64,000 nt of DNA from Heloderma charlesbogerti. Lineage: Eukaryota; Chordata; Lepidosauria; Squamata; Helodermatidae. The notes below the pieces were generated by a model. That model ran no database searches. It was not told where the DNA came from and saw nothing but the letters and a program-made list of their open reading frames with translations. The position numbers were made by a program, and so were the translations under genes. Below, in pieces: positions 55,011 through 64,000 of the stretch. The stretch spans positions 5,628,501 through 5,692,500 of the forward strand of contig JANEZZ010003061.1 in assembly GCA_026122225.1 (NCBI GenBank), given 5' to 3'. Positions within the stretch are counted from its first letter, which is position 1, and each line of letters begins with the position of its first letter.

Positions 55011-55084
55011 TTCAAGAGAGATTCCCATCCTCTAATGAGGATGCCGGTGGCCAGTCTAAACACTGGGCTAAGTTAGATTGAAAT

Positions 55085-55250
55085 CCTATGCACACTTACC
55101 TGGGAGTAAGTCCCACTACCTTCAGCGGGGTTTACTTCTGAGCAAACGTGGATAGTAGGATTACACTCTTAGTGATATTGGGTTGGATCCAGAATTAATC
55201 CTACTTAGAGGAGACCCATTGAAAGCAATGGGACTTAAGTTAGACATGGC
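55085..55250. repeat. Two small TIR repeats
   Basis: 55085-55172 carries aatcctatgcacacttacct, gggagtaagtcccactacct and gtggatagtaggattacact. 55182-55250 carries ggttggatccagaattaatc, ctacttagaggagacccatt and gggacttaagttag. Confidence 0.5.
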
Positions 55251-55442
55251 TTTCTCAGGCAAACCACTCATTAACTAGTGTAATAACTCTCTTATGAGAA
55301 GAGAGTTCAGGATTTAGTCCCAGAAGTGAATAAAAAGGTATAGCAATCGGTCATGGTGAAGTTGCTGGCAGATAGGCTGCTTCTGCTGTTGAGCTATCTG
55401 CCTGTTCAGGCATCAAGATTATCGATAGTTAAATGCTAGCAT

Positions 55443-57207
55443 GTTTGTTGTTTATTCTGTCAGTCGCTTCCGACTCTTCGTGACTTCATGGACCAGCCCA
55501 CGCCAGAGCTTCCTGTCGGCCGTCGCCACCCCCAGCTCCCCCAAGGTCGAGCCCGTCACCTCCAGAATATCATCCATCCACCTTGCCCTTGGTCGGCCCC
55601 TCTTCCTTTTGCCTTCCACTTTCCCTAGCATCAGCATCTTCTCCAGGGTATCCTGTCTTCTCATTATGTGAATAAAATACTTCAGTTTTGCCTTTCACAT
55701 CATTCCCTCAAGTGAGCAGTTTGGCTTTATTTCCTGGAGTATGGACTGGTTTGATCTTCTTGTAGTCCAAGGCACTCTCAGAATTTTCCTCCAGCACCAC
55801 AGTTCAAACACATCTACCTTCCTTCGCTCAGCTTTCCTTATGGTCCAGCTCTCGCAGCCATAGGTTACTATGGGGAATACCATTGCTTTCACTATGCGGA
55901 CCTTTGTTGTCAGTGTGATGTCTCTGCTCTTCACTATTTTATCAAGATTTGTCATTGCTGTCCTCCAAGAAGTAAACATCTTCTGATTTCCTGGCTGCAG
56001 TCAGCAACTGCAGTAATCTTTGTGCCTAGAAATACAAAGTCTGTCACTGCCTCCACGTTTTCTCCCTCTATTTGCCAGTTATCCATCAAGCTGGTTGCCA
56101 TAATCTTGGTTTTTATGAGGTTGAACTGCAACCCAGCTTTTGCACTTTCGTCTTTCACCTTTGTCATGAGGTTCTTCAGCTCCTCCTCGCTTTCAGCCAT
56201 CAAAGTGGTATTATCTGCATATCGGAGATTGTTAATGTTTCTTCCAGCGATTTTAACTCCAGCCTTGGCTTCATCAAGCCCAGCACATCACATGATGTGT
56301 TCTGCATACAGGTTGAATAGGTAGGGTGAGAGTATACAACCCTGCCGTACTCCTTTCCCAATGTTAAACCAGTCCGTTGTTCTGTGGTCTGTTCTTACCG
56401 TTGCTACTTGGTCATTATACAGATTCCTCAGGAGGCATACAAGATGACTTGGTATCCCCATACCACCAAGAACTTGCCAGAATTTGTTATGATCCACACA
56501 GTCAAAGGCTTTAGAATAGTCATTAAAACAGAAATAGATGTTTTTCTGAAACTCCCTGGCTTTCTCCATTATCCAGCGGATATTGGCAATTTGGTCTCTA
56601 GTTCCTCTGCCTTTTCGAAACCCAGCTTGTACATCTGGCAATTCTCATTCCATGAATTGCTGGAGTCTACCTTGCAAGATCTTGAGCATTACCTTACTGG
56701 CATGTGAAATAAGTGCCACTGTTCGATAGTTTGAACATTCTTTGGTGCTTCCCTTTTTTGGAATGGGGATATAAGTTGATTTTTTCCAATCTGATGGTCA
56801 TTCTTGTGTTTTCCGAATTTGCTGGCATATGGCATGCATCACCTTGACAGCATCATCTTGCAAGATTTTAAACAGTTCAGCTGGGATACCGTCATCTCCT
56901 GCTGCCTTGTCATTAGCAATGCTTCTTAAGGCCCATTCAACCTCACTCTTCAGGATGTCTGGCTCTAGCTCACTGACCACACCGTCACATCTATCCCCAA
57001 TATTATTATCCTTCCTATACAGATCTTCCGTATATTCTTGCCACCTTTTCTAGATCTCTTCTGCTTCTGTTAGGTCCTTGCCATCTTTGTTTTTGATCAT
57101 ACCCATTTTTGCCTGGAATTTACCTCCAATGTTTCTAATTTTCTGGAACAGGTCTCTTGTCCTTCCTATTCTATTATCTTCTTCCACTTCCACGCATTGC
57201 TTGTTTA
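55443..57207 (-). mobile_element. RTE/BovB-clade LINE, second family (reverse), 5'-truncated
   Basis: The 3' end at 55443 reads gtttgttgtttattctgtca with cgcttccgactcttcgtgac. The element runs to about 57207, where the frame would read NKQCVEVEEDN. It is the same family as 37050-38166 and about 1.8 kb long. Confidence 0.88.
55452..57205 (-). pseudogene. Reverse transcriptase of the second RTE family, broken
   Basis: Reading from high to low coordinates: RTRDLFQKI and KNKDGKDLTEA near 57090-57180, NDKAAGDDGIPAELFKI at 56850-56920, PKKGSTKECSNYRT near 56730, VQAGFRKGRGTRDQIANIRW at 56560-56630, YFCFNDYSKAFDCVDHNK at 56490-56540, and GKGVRQGCILSPYLFNLYAE at 56290-56350. The catalytic segment is at about 56200-56220 and the C-terminal domain at 55452-55979. 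Stops occur at about 57050, 56797 and 56643, and frame changes near 55975 and 55670. Decay is heavier than in the BovB copies. Confidence 0.82.
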
Positions 57208-57324
57208 AAAATAATTCCTTATCTTATTTATTCCTTATTCCTTATTTAATTCCTTAAAATACTAGCATATCATGGTGATAATTGATCCTAATACTCAAAG
57301 ATAGCACAGTTATCTTTTGAGCAT

Positions 57325-57632
57325 AGTTAAACTATGGATTCACTACCACAAGATGTAGTGATGACCACCAATTTGGATGGCTTTAAAAGGGGATTGGACA
57401 AATTCATGGAGGAGAAGGCTATCAGTGCCTACTAGTCCTGATGGCTATATATGCTACCTCCAGTATGAGAGTACATCAGTTGCTGGGGAACATGGGTGGA
57501 AGGATGCTGTTGCACTCATGTCCTGTGTGTGGATTTCCCATGGGCAGCTGGTTGGCCACTGTGTGAACAGAATGTGGGACTAGATGGACCCTTGGTCTGA
57601 TCCAGCATGGCTCTTATGTTCATATGTTCTTA
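57325..57632 (+). mobile_element. CR1-like LINE 3' end (forward)
   Basis: It contains actaccacaagatgtagtga, aggggattggacaaattcat, tgctggggaacatgggtgga and ggactagatggacccttggt, ending gttcatatgttctta. Confidence 0.82.
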
Positions 57633-57672
57633 AGAGGAAGAGGAGGAAGAAGGAAGAGGAGGAGGAGGAGCT
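57633..57672. repeat. (GGA)n-rich tract
   Basis: Imperfect gaggaa/gga units directly after the CR1-like tail. Confidence 0.85.
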
Positions 57673-58475
57673 ACAACAAAATGCTGCAGGGTGGAGTGCC
57701 TCTGTCCAGGGTGACAGCCAGCCAGCCAGCCAGTCATGCCCCCTTTTTTAATACTCCATCCCATCCCCCCCCGCCGCCCAAGTTTTCCAGTCCGCCTGCA
57801 CTCCAAGATTCAGCCAGTATTCTATGGCCATTCAGCATGCTCAATCCTCATAGGGGGTTTCTGGCTGCCCCCCCCAACAGCCCTTTTTAGATCCCCGCCC
57901 AATAAGATTTTGTTGTACTTCTGCTAACTTTGGGTTCCCCCTCTTGGGAGATGGTGCCATTTTGACTACAAAATGGATCCACACTTGTGGAATGAATTTG
58001 CTATTAGTAATATAACTCAACAGCAACGTGTACGTTGCTTGTCTTTACACAGTACCATAAGCAAAAAAAACAGGTTCCTGGCTGAGGAAATAACCATCTA
58101 AATAAAGGTAAGATATTGGGGAGGGGGAAGACAAGAAAGGAGGGGAGAGTGAGATAAAGGTACTAGGGGATGCATATGCACAAATGCTGCTAAAGATACT
58201 ATCAACTTTGTTCTCATCCAGCAGGATGAGAATATGGATTTTTAACTTGGATGAATTTTTAAAGCAGGGGTGGGGGAAATTTTGGAGTGTAAGGACTACA
58301 TTCCCCATGGGCCTGTTCTCATGCCTGCAGTGTCAGGGTCAGAGACAAAAGTGGGTAGGGCATTTTCACACACACACACACTGCATAGTTAATTTATGGA
58401 ATTTGCTGCCTCAAGATGCAGTGACAGCCATTAGCTGGCTCTTTAAAAGAATGCTCAAATATCTATCTATAAATG

Positions 58476-58803
58476 GCTATGGGTCCAGCCCTACCATTAG
58501 GCAGAGTGAGGCGATTGCCTGAGGCAGCAGACAAGGGGGGGGACAGTGTTGGCAGCCCCCAGCTGTTCCTCCTGATCTCCCTGGCTGTTCCCCTGTGCTT
58601 GAAGAAAGAGCTGAGTATGTCCCACAACCTGTCATGGGCCCCCTAAACTAGCCTGCTGCCTCAGGTGTGGTGGAATACACTACCCCATTGTCGGTGTTGA
58701 AATAACATACAGCTGCCAATCCCACTGGCTTCAGTACATGGAATGGGGAAAAGTGCCATCTTGTCCTCCACCTCAAGCAGCAAAATGTCTTGGGCGGGGC
58801 CTG
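58476..58803. mobile_element. TIR element of the 'CAGGGCTGGCCC' family
   Basis: It has gggtccagccctaccattag, gagtgaggcgattgcctgag, cctgctgcctcaggtgtggt and caagcagcaaaatgtcttgg. Similar to 40251-40535. Confidence 0.6.
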
Positions 58804-58831
58804 AATGGCTATCAGCTATGATAGGTAAATG

Positions 58832-59187
58832 GAACATAAGAACATAAGAAGAGCCATGCTGAATCAGACCAAGGTCCATCTGGTGTAGCATTCTGTTCAC
58901 ACAGTGGCCAACCAGCTGCCCATGGGAAACCCACAAGTAGGACATGAATTCAATAGCACCCTCCTGCTCATGCTCCCCAACCACTGCTGTACTGCCTCTG
59001 ATACTAGCCTGTAGCCATCAGGACTAGTAGCCATCGATAGCCTTCTCCTCCAGGAATTTATCTAACCCCCTTTTAAAGCCATCCAAATTGGTGGCCATCA
59101 CTACATCTGTGGTAGAGAATTCCATAGTTTGACTAAGCACTGTGTGAAGAAGTGCTTCCTTTAATCTGTCCTGAATCTCCCACCAAT
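58832..59187 (-). mobile_element. CR1-like LINE (reverse), left part
   Basis: It starts acataagaacataagaagag and runs through ctgttcacacagtggccaac and gaagaagtgcttcctttaat to caccaat. It is cut there by an L2-like insertion and resumes at 59583. Confidence 0.85.
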
Positions 59188-59582
59188 TTATTTATTTATT
59201 TATTTATTAAATTTATTAATCGCCCATCTGGCTGGTCACCCAGCCACTCTGGGCGATGTACAAAGTATATAATAAAACTGTTTAAAACAATAAAGTTCTA
59301 CAGTAAAAACATTTTCTAAAATACCCTAACCCACTCCAAATGCCTGCCTGAACAACCACGTTTTTAATGCATGGCAGAAGCTCATTAAAGAGGGGGCATG
59401 GCGGAGTTCCCTAGGGAGGGAGTTCCACAGAGTGGGGCCACCACAGAAAAGGCCCTCTCCCTCGTCCCCACCAGTCTAGCTGTCCTGGCTGATGGGATAG
59501 AGAGAAGGCCATCCGAGGCTGATCTTGTTAAGCGGCCTGTCTGGTGTTGCTGGAGGCGCTCCTTAAGATAGGCTGGGCCAGA
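59188..59582 (-). mobile_element. L2-like LINE 3' UTR nested in CR1
   Basis: It starts with (TTTA)n, then attaatcgcccatctggctg, ccactctgggcgatgtacaa, gggagggagttccacagagt and cctctccctcgtccccacca. accaat lies directly before (59182-59187) and after (59583-59588), a target-site duplication. Confidence 0.82.
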
Positions 59583-59735
59583 ACCAATCAGCTTCATGAG
59601 ATGATTCCATGTTCTAGTATTATATGAGAGGGAGAAAAAGGTCTCCCTATCCACTTTTTCCACATCATCCATAATTGTGTGCACCTCTATCATGTCTCTC
59701 ATTACTCTGTATTCAAATCCAGTATACTTGAGATA
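59583..59735 (-). mobile_element. CR1-like LINE (reverse), right part
   Basis: It continues accaatcagcttcatgagat and ttctagtattatatgagagg to actctgtattcaaatccagt, in register with the 44594-45150 copy after the 59182 break. Confidence 0.8.
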
Positions 59736-59869
59736 GGACAAAGAGAAGCCCTGCCCATAAGCTTTCCAGAGACATATAGGCAGTAAAGTTGGAAACAGAA
59801 TGCTGGACTAGATGGACCCTCAGTCTGAACGAAGATGGCTGAATCTTCTTACTCTTCTCTTGTATATTT

Positions 59870-59956
59870 AGGGTGCAATCCTTAGCATGTTTAGGGGCAT
59901 GCTGGGAGTTGTAGGACCTTTTCCTGTCTGAACATGCATAGGATTGCACCCTTAAG
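59870..59956. repeat. Shortened palindromic MITE
   Basis: It has tagggtgcaatccttagcat, then gcatgctgggagttgtagga and catgcataggattgcaccct. The left arm is reduced. Confidence 0.65.
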
Positions 59957-60159
59957 TACATACTAATAACATTCAGCTGAATATCAGATGTTTGCTGCAG
60001 TCTAGTGAAATCCTCATTTGGTTCAACAGAAGAGGGGCTAGAATCTTCTGCTTGGACAGTAAGAAGACATCCATGTACCCACTGCAGGCAGGTAAGCCAG
60101 TTGGATCCACTAGATGTCACTGGATCCCAACCTCTTCATTCTAGCTACCTACAGTGAAT

Positions 60160-60640
60160 TAGGGATGGGGAGAAATTCATTTGGTTCACATTTTAACCTG
60201 TCTAATTTTGCACTTTCAAACCAATACACAAACCAAAATTCCGTTATCCTTTGAAATCCTCATTTCTCTGAATTTTACAACAGAGTTTTCCAATCAAAAA
60301 TATGCATACAGAAATGTGTATATTAGGCAAAAGTGCACACACAAATATGTAGATATTAGTGAAAATAACATTTAAAATGTATTATATGATGAAAATTGCT
60401 TGCAGAAAATAGTGTACAAAGTATTAGGAGAAATGCATACAAAAATGGGCATGCATTTTCATGCAAACTTTAAAGAAAATAAATCTCAAAGTTCAGGACA
60501 AACCAAATTCAAGACTGGGAAAATTCTCAAGGTTCTGGACAAGCTGAACGTGACACTGGAAAAATGAGAAACTGAGGGAAACTGAAATTGACTGATTTGT
60601 CCATCTCTACAATGAATTAAGACTTGAAAATAGACTTGAC
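60160..60640. other. AT-rich repeat-like region, not classified
   Basis: A-rich sequence with related phrases: caaaccaatacacaaaccaa, atatgcatacagaaatgtgt and aaatgcatacaaaaatgggc. The words gaaact, aaatgag and 'gacaaaccaaattc' suggest an old dispersed repeat. No coding potential. Confidence 0.35.
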
Positions 60641-61426
60641 GCGTATTGGTGGAATCACCTTCATCACTACGGATGCTGGGATGTTCTCCCATGCAAGTCC
60701 CATTGAAATACATGGAGTTGTGTGAGACTACCGCCACGCTGTTTCACAGCTCGTCATCCATTTCAGTGTGGCTTACACAGGGGAACATCCCAATGGATGT
60801 TGGCCTGTGCGTTTATAGCAGGGGTGGGCAACTTTGGGAAATCCAGGGGCCATTTTTGGCCCCCAGACCACCCGTCCCCATGTGGGCTGCACCTCCCCCC
60901 ACCAGGGCACCAAAAAATATTTTCAAATAAAAATAAAAATGGCATTTGGAGTGGCTACAGAGCACCCAAAGGGTTAAAATTAGGTTGTTTTCAAGCTAAT
61001 TTTGACATTGTTGGTGCTCTGTCGTATCTGTAGAGCACTAAATGGTCAAAAAGGCTTCAAAATGGCCACTCGACATGCCATTTTGTTGTTGTTGTTATTT
61101 TTATTACTATCATTATTATTTACTGGGGCCCCATGCAGCCCGCAGAGTGCAGGCAGGATCAGGCAGGAGGCTTGCATGAGTGACGCTGAATGGTTAAATG
61201 CCAGATACGCGGATGTGTGTAGGTGGGGCGAGCTGCTGCTGCTGCTCTCTGGAGCAGATCTGGTGGTCCTTAGTGTCAGTGGAGAGATGGGATCTGAAAC
61301 AGAGCAGGCGGCCAGATCCAAGGGTCTCCCTGTTTCTATTCCTTTACCCACCATTTTTTAATGTCATGGAGTTTCAGGAAAGTCAGCTCACACTTGCCAT
61401 GGGATCGTCGCTGGTCTCAAAGCAGA

Positions 61427-61690
61427 GCCAGCCATACCATCAGGCACAGTGAGGCGGCTACCTCAGGCAGCTGATTTGTATTGTTATGAAAGGGGAGCAA
61501 ATTGTTAAGTTGTTTCATTTGTTACGGCTGTATTTTTATGCCCAGGGGGAGACTCTTGTAGGATTTCTTCGTCGGGTGCCAAAATAACTTGGCCACCCCC
61601 GAGTAATATGCACCACCTTGACTTGGGGCTATGGGCAGGAGGAGGCACTTTGCTGCTCTGCCTCAGATAGCACAATGTCTTGAGCCATCT
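61427..61690. mobile_element. TIR element of the 'CAGGGCTGGCCC' family
   Basis: It has gccagccataccatcaggca, agtgaggcggctacctcagg, tgctgctctgcctcagatag and cacaatgtcttgagcc. Confidence 0.5.
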
Positions 61691-61771
61691 CTGGAGTACT
61701 GTTTCAGATTTCAGCAGTAAGAGAGAGACAGAGCCTGGGGGTATGAAGAGGTTTCATAGGGCAGCCTTCCC

Positions 61772-61949
61772 CAGTGGATGCTGGTGGCTCTGATGTCAGC
61801 GGGGTAGAGAATCTGCCCTCAGTTTCAGTCAGAACCAGTCACCACCACTTCTGCACCTTGGATCGCTCCTTTAGAGTTCTGACTGGTTCTGACTGAAACT
61901 GGGAGCAGGTTCCCTGCCCCGCTGACATCGGAGCCACCAACCTCCACTG
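61772..61949. mobile_element. hAT-type MITE with 8-bp duplication
   Basis: It begins CAGTGGATGCTGGTGGC and ends CCTCCACTG. The flanks gccttccc (61764-61771) and gccttctc (61950-61957) match at 7 of 8. It is 178 bp, shorter than 35736-35953 through loss in the centre. Confidence 0.9.
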
Positions 61950-61967
61950 GCCTTCTCCAAAACTAGC

Positions 61968-62150
61968 ACCCTCCAGATATATTGGACTACAATACCCATC
62001 ATCCCCAGCCAATATGCCCAATGGCTGGGGGTTATCGGAGTTGTAGTCCAACATCAGGGCCAGCTCAAGACATTTTGCATTCAATGGCCAGCATGATGTG
62101 AGTTGCAGTCCAACACAGCTGGAGGGCACCAGATTGAGGAAGGCTGCTGT
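61968..62150. mobile_element. Foldback hAT-like MITE with an extra arm
   Basis: It has ccctccagatatattggact, acaatacccatcatccccag, gttatcggagttgtagtcca and, further on, gagttgcagtccaacacagc with tggagggcaccagattgagg. The last part may be a second, partial copy. Confidence 0.65.
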
Positions 62151-62292
62151 AAGGAGAGGAGAAAATAAATCTCTGGAAGGTTTTTAAAGCCCGGTCCTTA
62201 GATATAGTGAAGAGTATGTTTCAGCTGCAGCAGCAACAGAAAAACTGCATTTGTAAGAGCATTTGTATTGGTTACTTTTTATACCTTATAAT

Positions 62293-62437
62293 AGGCATTG
62301 GGTTGGATCCTGACTTAGTCATACTTAGAGCAGTGCCATATAAGTCAGTGGGATTTAAGTTAGTCATGGTCACATTGTCCCATTGTTTTCAATGGCTCTA
62401 CTTTAAGTGTGACTAAGTCTGGATCCAATCTACTGTA
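62293..62437. mobile_element. Palindromic MITE ('cttagtcatactt' family)
   Basis: The left end gttggatcctgacttagtca and the right end tgtgactaagtctggatcca are inverted complements with mismatches. Confidence 0.7.
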
Positions 62438-62479
62438 ATTTATAATTTTAATATTTTTATTATTTTTATTACATGTGTG

Positions 62480-62645
62480 CTCTCCCTTTCCTCCTATGAG
62501 CACAAGGCAACATACAAGGTTCTCCCCAACATGCACACCAACCCTGTAAGGTGTGTTAGGGTGGGAGCTGCTGACTTGCCCAAGGTCACCCAGTGCGTTG
62601 CATATATAAGTGAGGATTTGAACCCAGGTCTTACTTGTATCCTTA
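62480..62645 (-). mobile_element. tRNA-derived SINE, old (reverse)
   Basis: It has caaccctgtaaggtgtgtta, ttgcccaaggtcacccagtg and the B-box complement gatttgaaccc, followed by aggtcttacttgtatc. Same family as 54051-54325, diverged. Confidence 0.6.
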
Positions 62646-62899
62646 GCTTTATCCTAGTTGGATCACTAAACTGTGTTGGTGTTACCAATACAGATGAAAT
62701 GCTCACCTTTGTATTATGATGCCATTTGTCTGTATCATCCCTTTTTCCAAGGAGCTCATCAAGATTTCTCTTCACAACAGCGTAGAGAGGCAGGTTGATC
62801 TAAGAAATATTATTTCCAGAGCCAAGGTCACCCAGAACATTTGAACACAGGTCTCCTTGGTCCTAAGCCTGGTATTTCATGGACTGGCATCGCTGGATC

Positions 62900-63041
62900 A
62901 TATCCAATGTTAGTCCTACTTAGAGTAGATCTATTCATTAGCATAGACCCATGGAATTGAACAGGATTTAAGTTAGCTATCACTCGCCAAAGTTCTGTTT
63001 GTTTCAAAGGATCTACTCTAAGTAGGACTAACATTGGATAT
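62900..63041. mobile_element. MITE with perfect 32-bp terminal inverted repeats
   Basis: 62900-62931 and 63010-63041 are exact inverted complements; the arm begins ATATCCAATGTTAGTCC. The 78-bp centre carries weaker inverted words. Related to 1283-1334, 4408-4478 and 12388-12472. Confidence 0.88.
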
Positions 63042-63356
63042 AACTCACTTGCTCTTGATTTTAAGCAATGGGATTTATGCCTTTGATATGCATCCCTAGC
63101 ACATAGTTCTCTTTCATTGGTTCACCACTGACAGTGTGCAGAAGTGGCAAGTTGGCCACAAACATAGATGTTCCTGTTCTGAAGCATAACCACCTGTAGT
63201 CTGGACCTGGGAGGCACGACTTGAGAAATGCCACCCGTTGCCCTCCTGAAAGTGTGCTCCTCCTGTTGGACAAAGTCATTCATCTGAGGGGCATCAATGG
63301 TGACCTCCATTGAAGAGACTGTTGTATGACTGCAAACCCAATGATGCTGCAGGGAT

Positions 63357-63600
63357 GAGACAGTGTGATGTAGTTGTGAGAGTGTTGGACTTGGACTGGG
63401 GGTCTTGGGTTCAAATCCCCACTCAGCCAGGAAGCTCCCCCGGCGACTCTGGGCCAGCCGCTGACTCTCAGCCTAACCTACATCACAGGGTTGTTGTACT
63501 GATAAAATGGAGAGGAGGCGGGGGACCATATAAGCTGCCTTGGGTTCCTTGCAAGAGGGGAAAAGGCAGGCTATCAATGTAATAATAAATTTTTAAAGAT
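63357..63600 (+). mobile_element. tRNA-derived SINE
   Basis: It has gtgatgtagttgtgagagtg (A-box region), the B box ggttcaaatcc, ccagccgctgactctcagcc, cacagggttgttgtactgat and ttgggttccttgcaagaggg, then a short A/T tail. Confidence 0.82.
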
Positions 63601-63609
63601 CTGGTTCCA

Positions 63610-64000
63610 TGGGAGCAATGATGGTGTTTGCCATACCTCTGGGGCCTTCCTTTTCCAGGCCTTTGGGAATGATGCTGCACTGTTTCTCACCCCACCCCAC
63701 CCCCTCCCCTCCCTCGCACAACCCTTCCTTGTGTGGAGGAGACCCAACAATTTTGCAAGTTCACCAAGCTATGTCATGCTTCATGACTAATTCACATATT
63801 TAAATGGGACGGTCAAAGCTGGACTATTTGATGCCAGCCAAGCGCGTTTATCAGGTCAGAATGCTCACAATGCCTGGAGGATGCGGGCGTGCAGTCGTGG
63901 GGCGGGGGTGAGAGAAGGAGGATGGAGCGAAGAGTCATAAAATACACAAGGCGGGCTGGTTTCCTTCCTAAACCCAAAAGCAGGACTCCTTCTCCCTCGC
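63610..64000. other. Single-copy window end
   Basis: No named repeat. A C-rich tract lies at about 63690-63715. 63800-63960 is mixed, higher-complexity sequence that continues past the window. No gene supported. Confidence 0.35.

Overview
The window is non-coding-rich vertebrate nuclear DNA, almost certainly from a squamate reptile (most likely a lizard). The evidence is the repeat content: BovB/RTE LINEs, a Sauria-type SINE (tRNA-like promoter plus a BovB-like tail), CR1 and L2-like LINE tails, a second tRNA-derived SINE family, and many short palindromic DNA-transposon derivatives. There are no operons, ribosome-binding sites or other prokaryotic features.

One host protein-coding exon is recognisable: exon 1 of PDX1 (the ParaHox pancreatic and duodenal homeobox gene) on the minus strand at 15436-15865. 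It has the conserved N-terminus, the FPWMK PBX-binding hexapeptide and a consensus splice donor. The homeodomain exon should lie at lower coordinates, but none is visible in 1-15435, so intron 1 appears to exceed 15.4 kb and run off the window. A TATA-less, CpG-rich promoter with an E-box, inverted CCAAT boxes and a GC box lies at about 15866-16120.

Layout. 1-15435: PDX1 intron 1, with many small foldback repeats, a 129-bp near-perfect palindrome, a 440-bp BovB fragment, microsatellites and LINE tails. 15436-16120: exon 1 and promoter. 16163-16653: a 200-bp hAT-type MITE with target-site duplication, then a four-unit minisatellite close to the promoter. 16654-23400: mostly single-copy upstream flank, with a candidate enhancer at 20690-21010 and a double hairpin at 21902-22035. 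23471-27560: a near-complete APE-type LINE with a C-terminal zinc finger. 28861-31920: a long BovB copy. 32000-48700: CR1, L2 and hAT-like elements, a second RTE family (37050-38166), a Sauria SINE (45686-46026) and two candidate conserved non-coding blocks. 48791-52010: a near full-length BovB inserted in a pentamer repeat. 52500-64000: further SINEs, CR1, RTE and MITE copies.

What ties the window together is one developmental gene in a large regulatory flank colonised by retrotransposons. BovB-type LINEs supply reverse transcriptase that could mobilise the Sauria SINE through the shared 3' end. Non-autonomous palindromic DNA elements have landed in each other, in the PDX1 intron and in the PDX1 promoter region. 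All LINE reading frames seen are interrupted, so none looks autonomous. Family assignments come from reading the sequence and from general knowledge; no database search was run.
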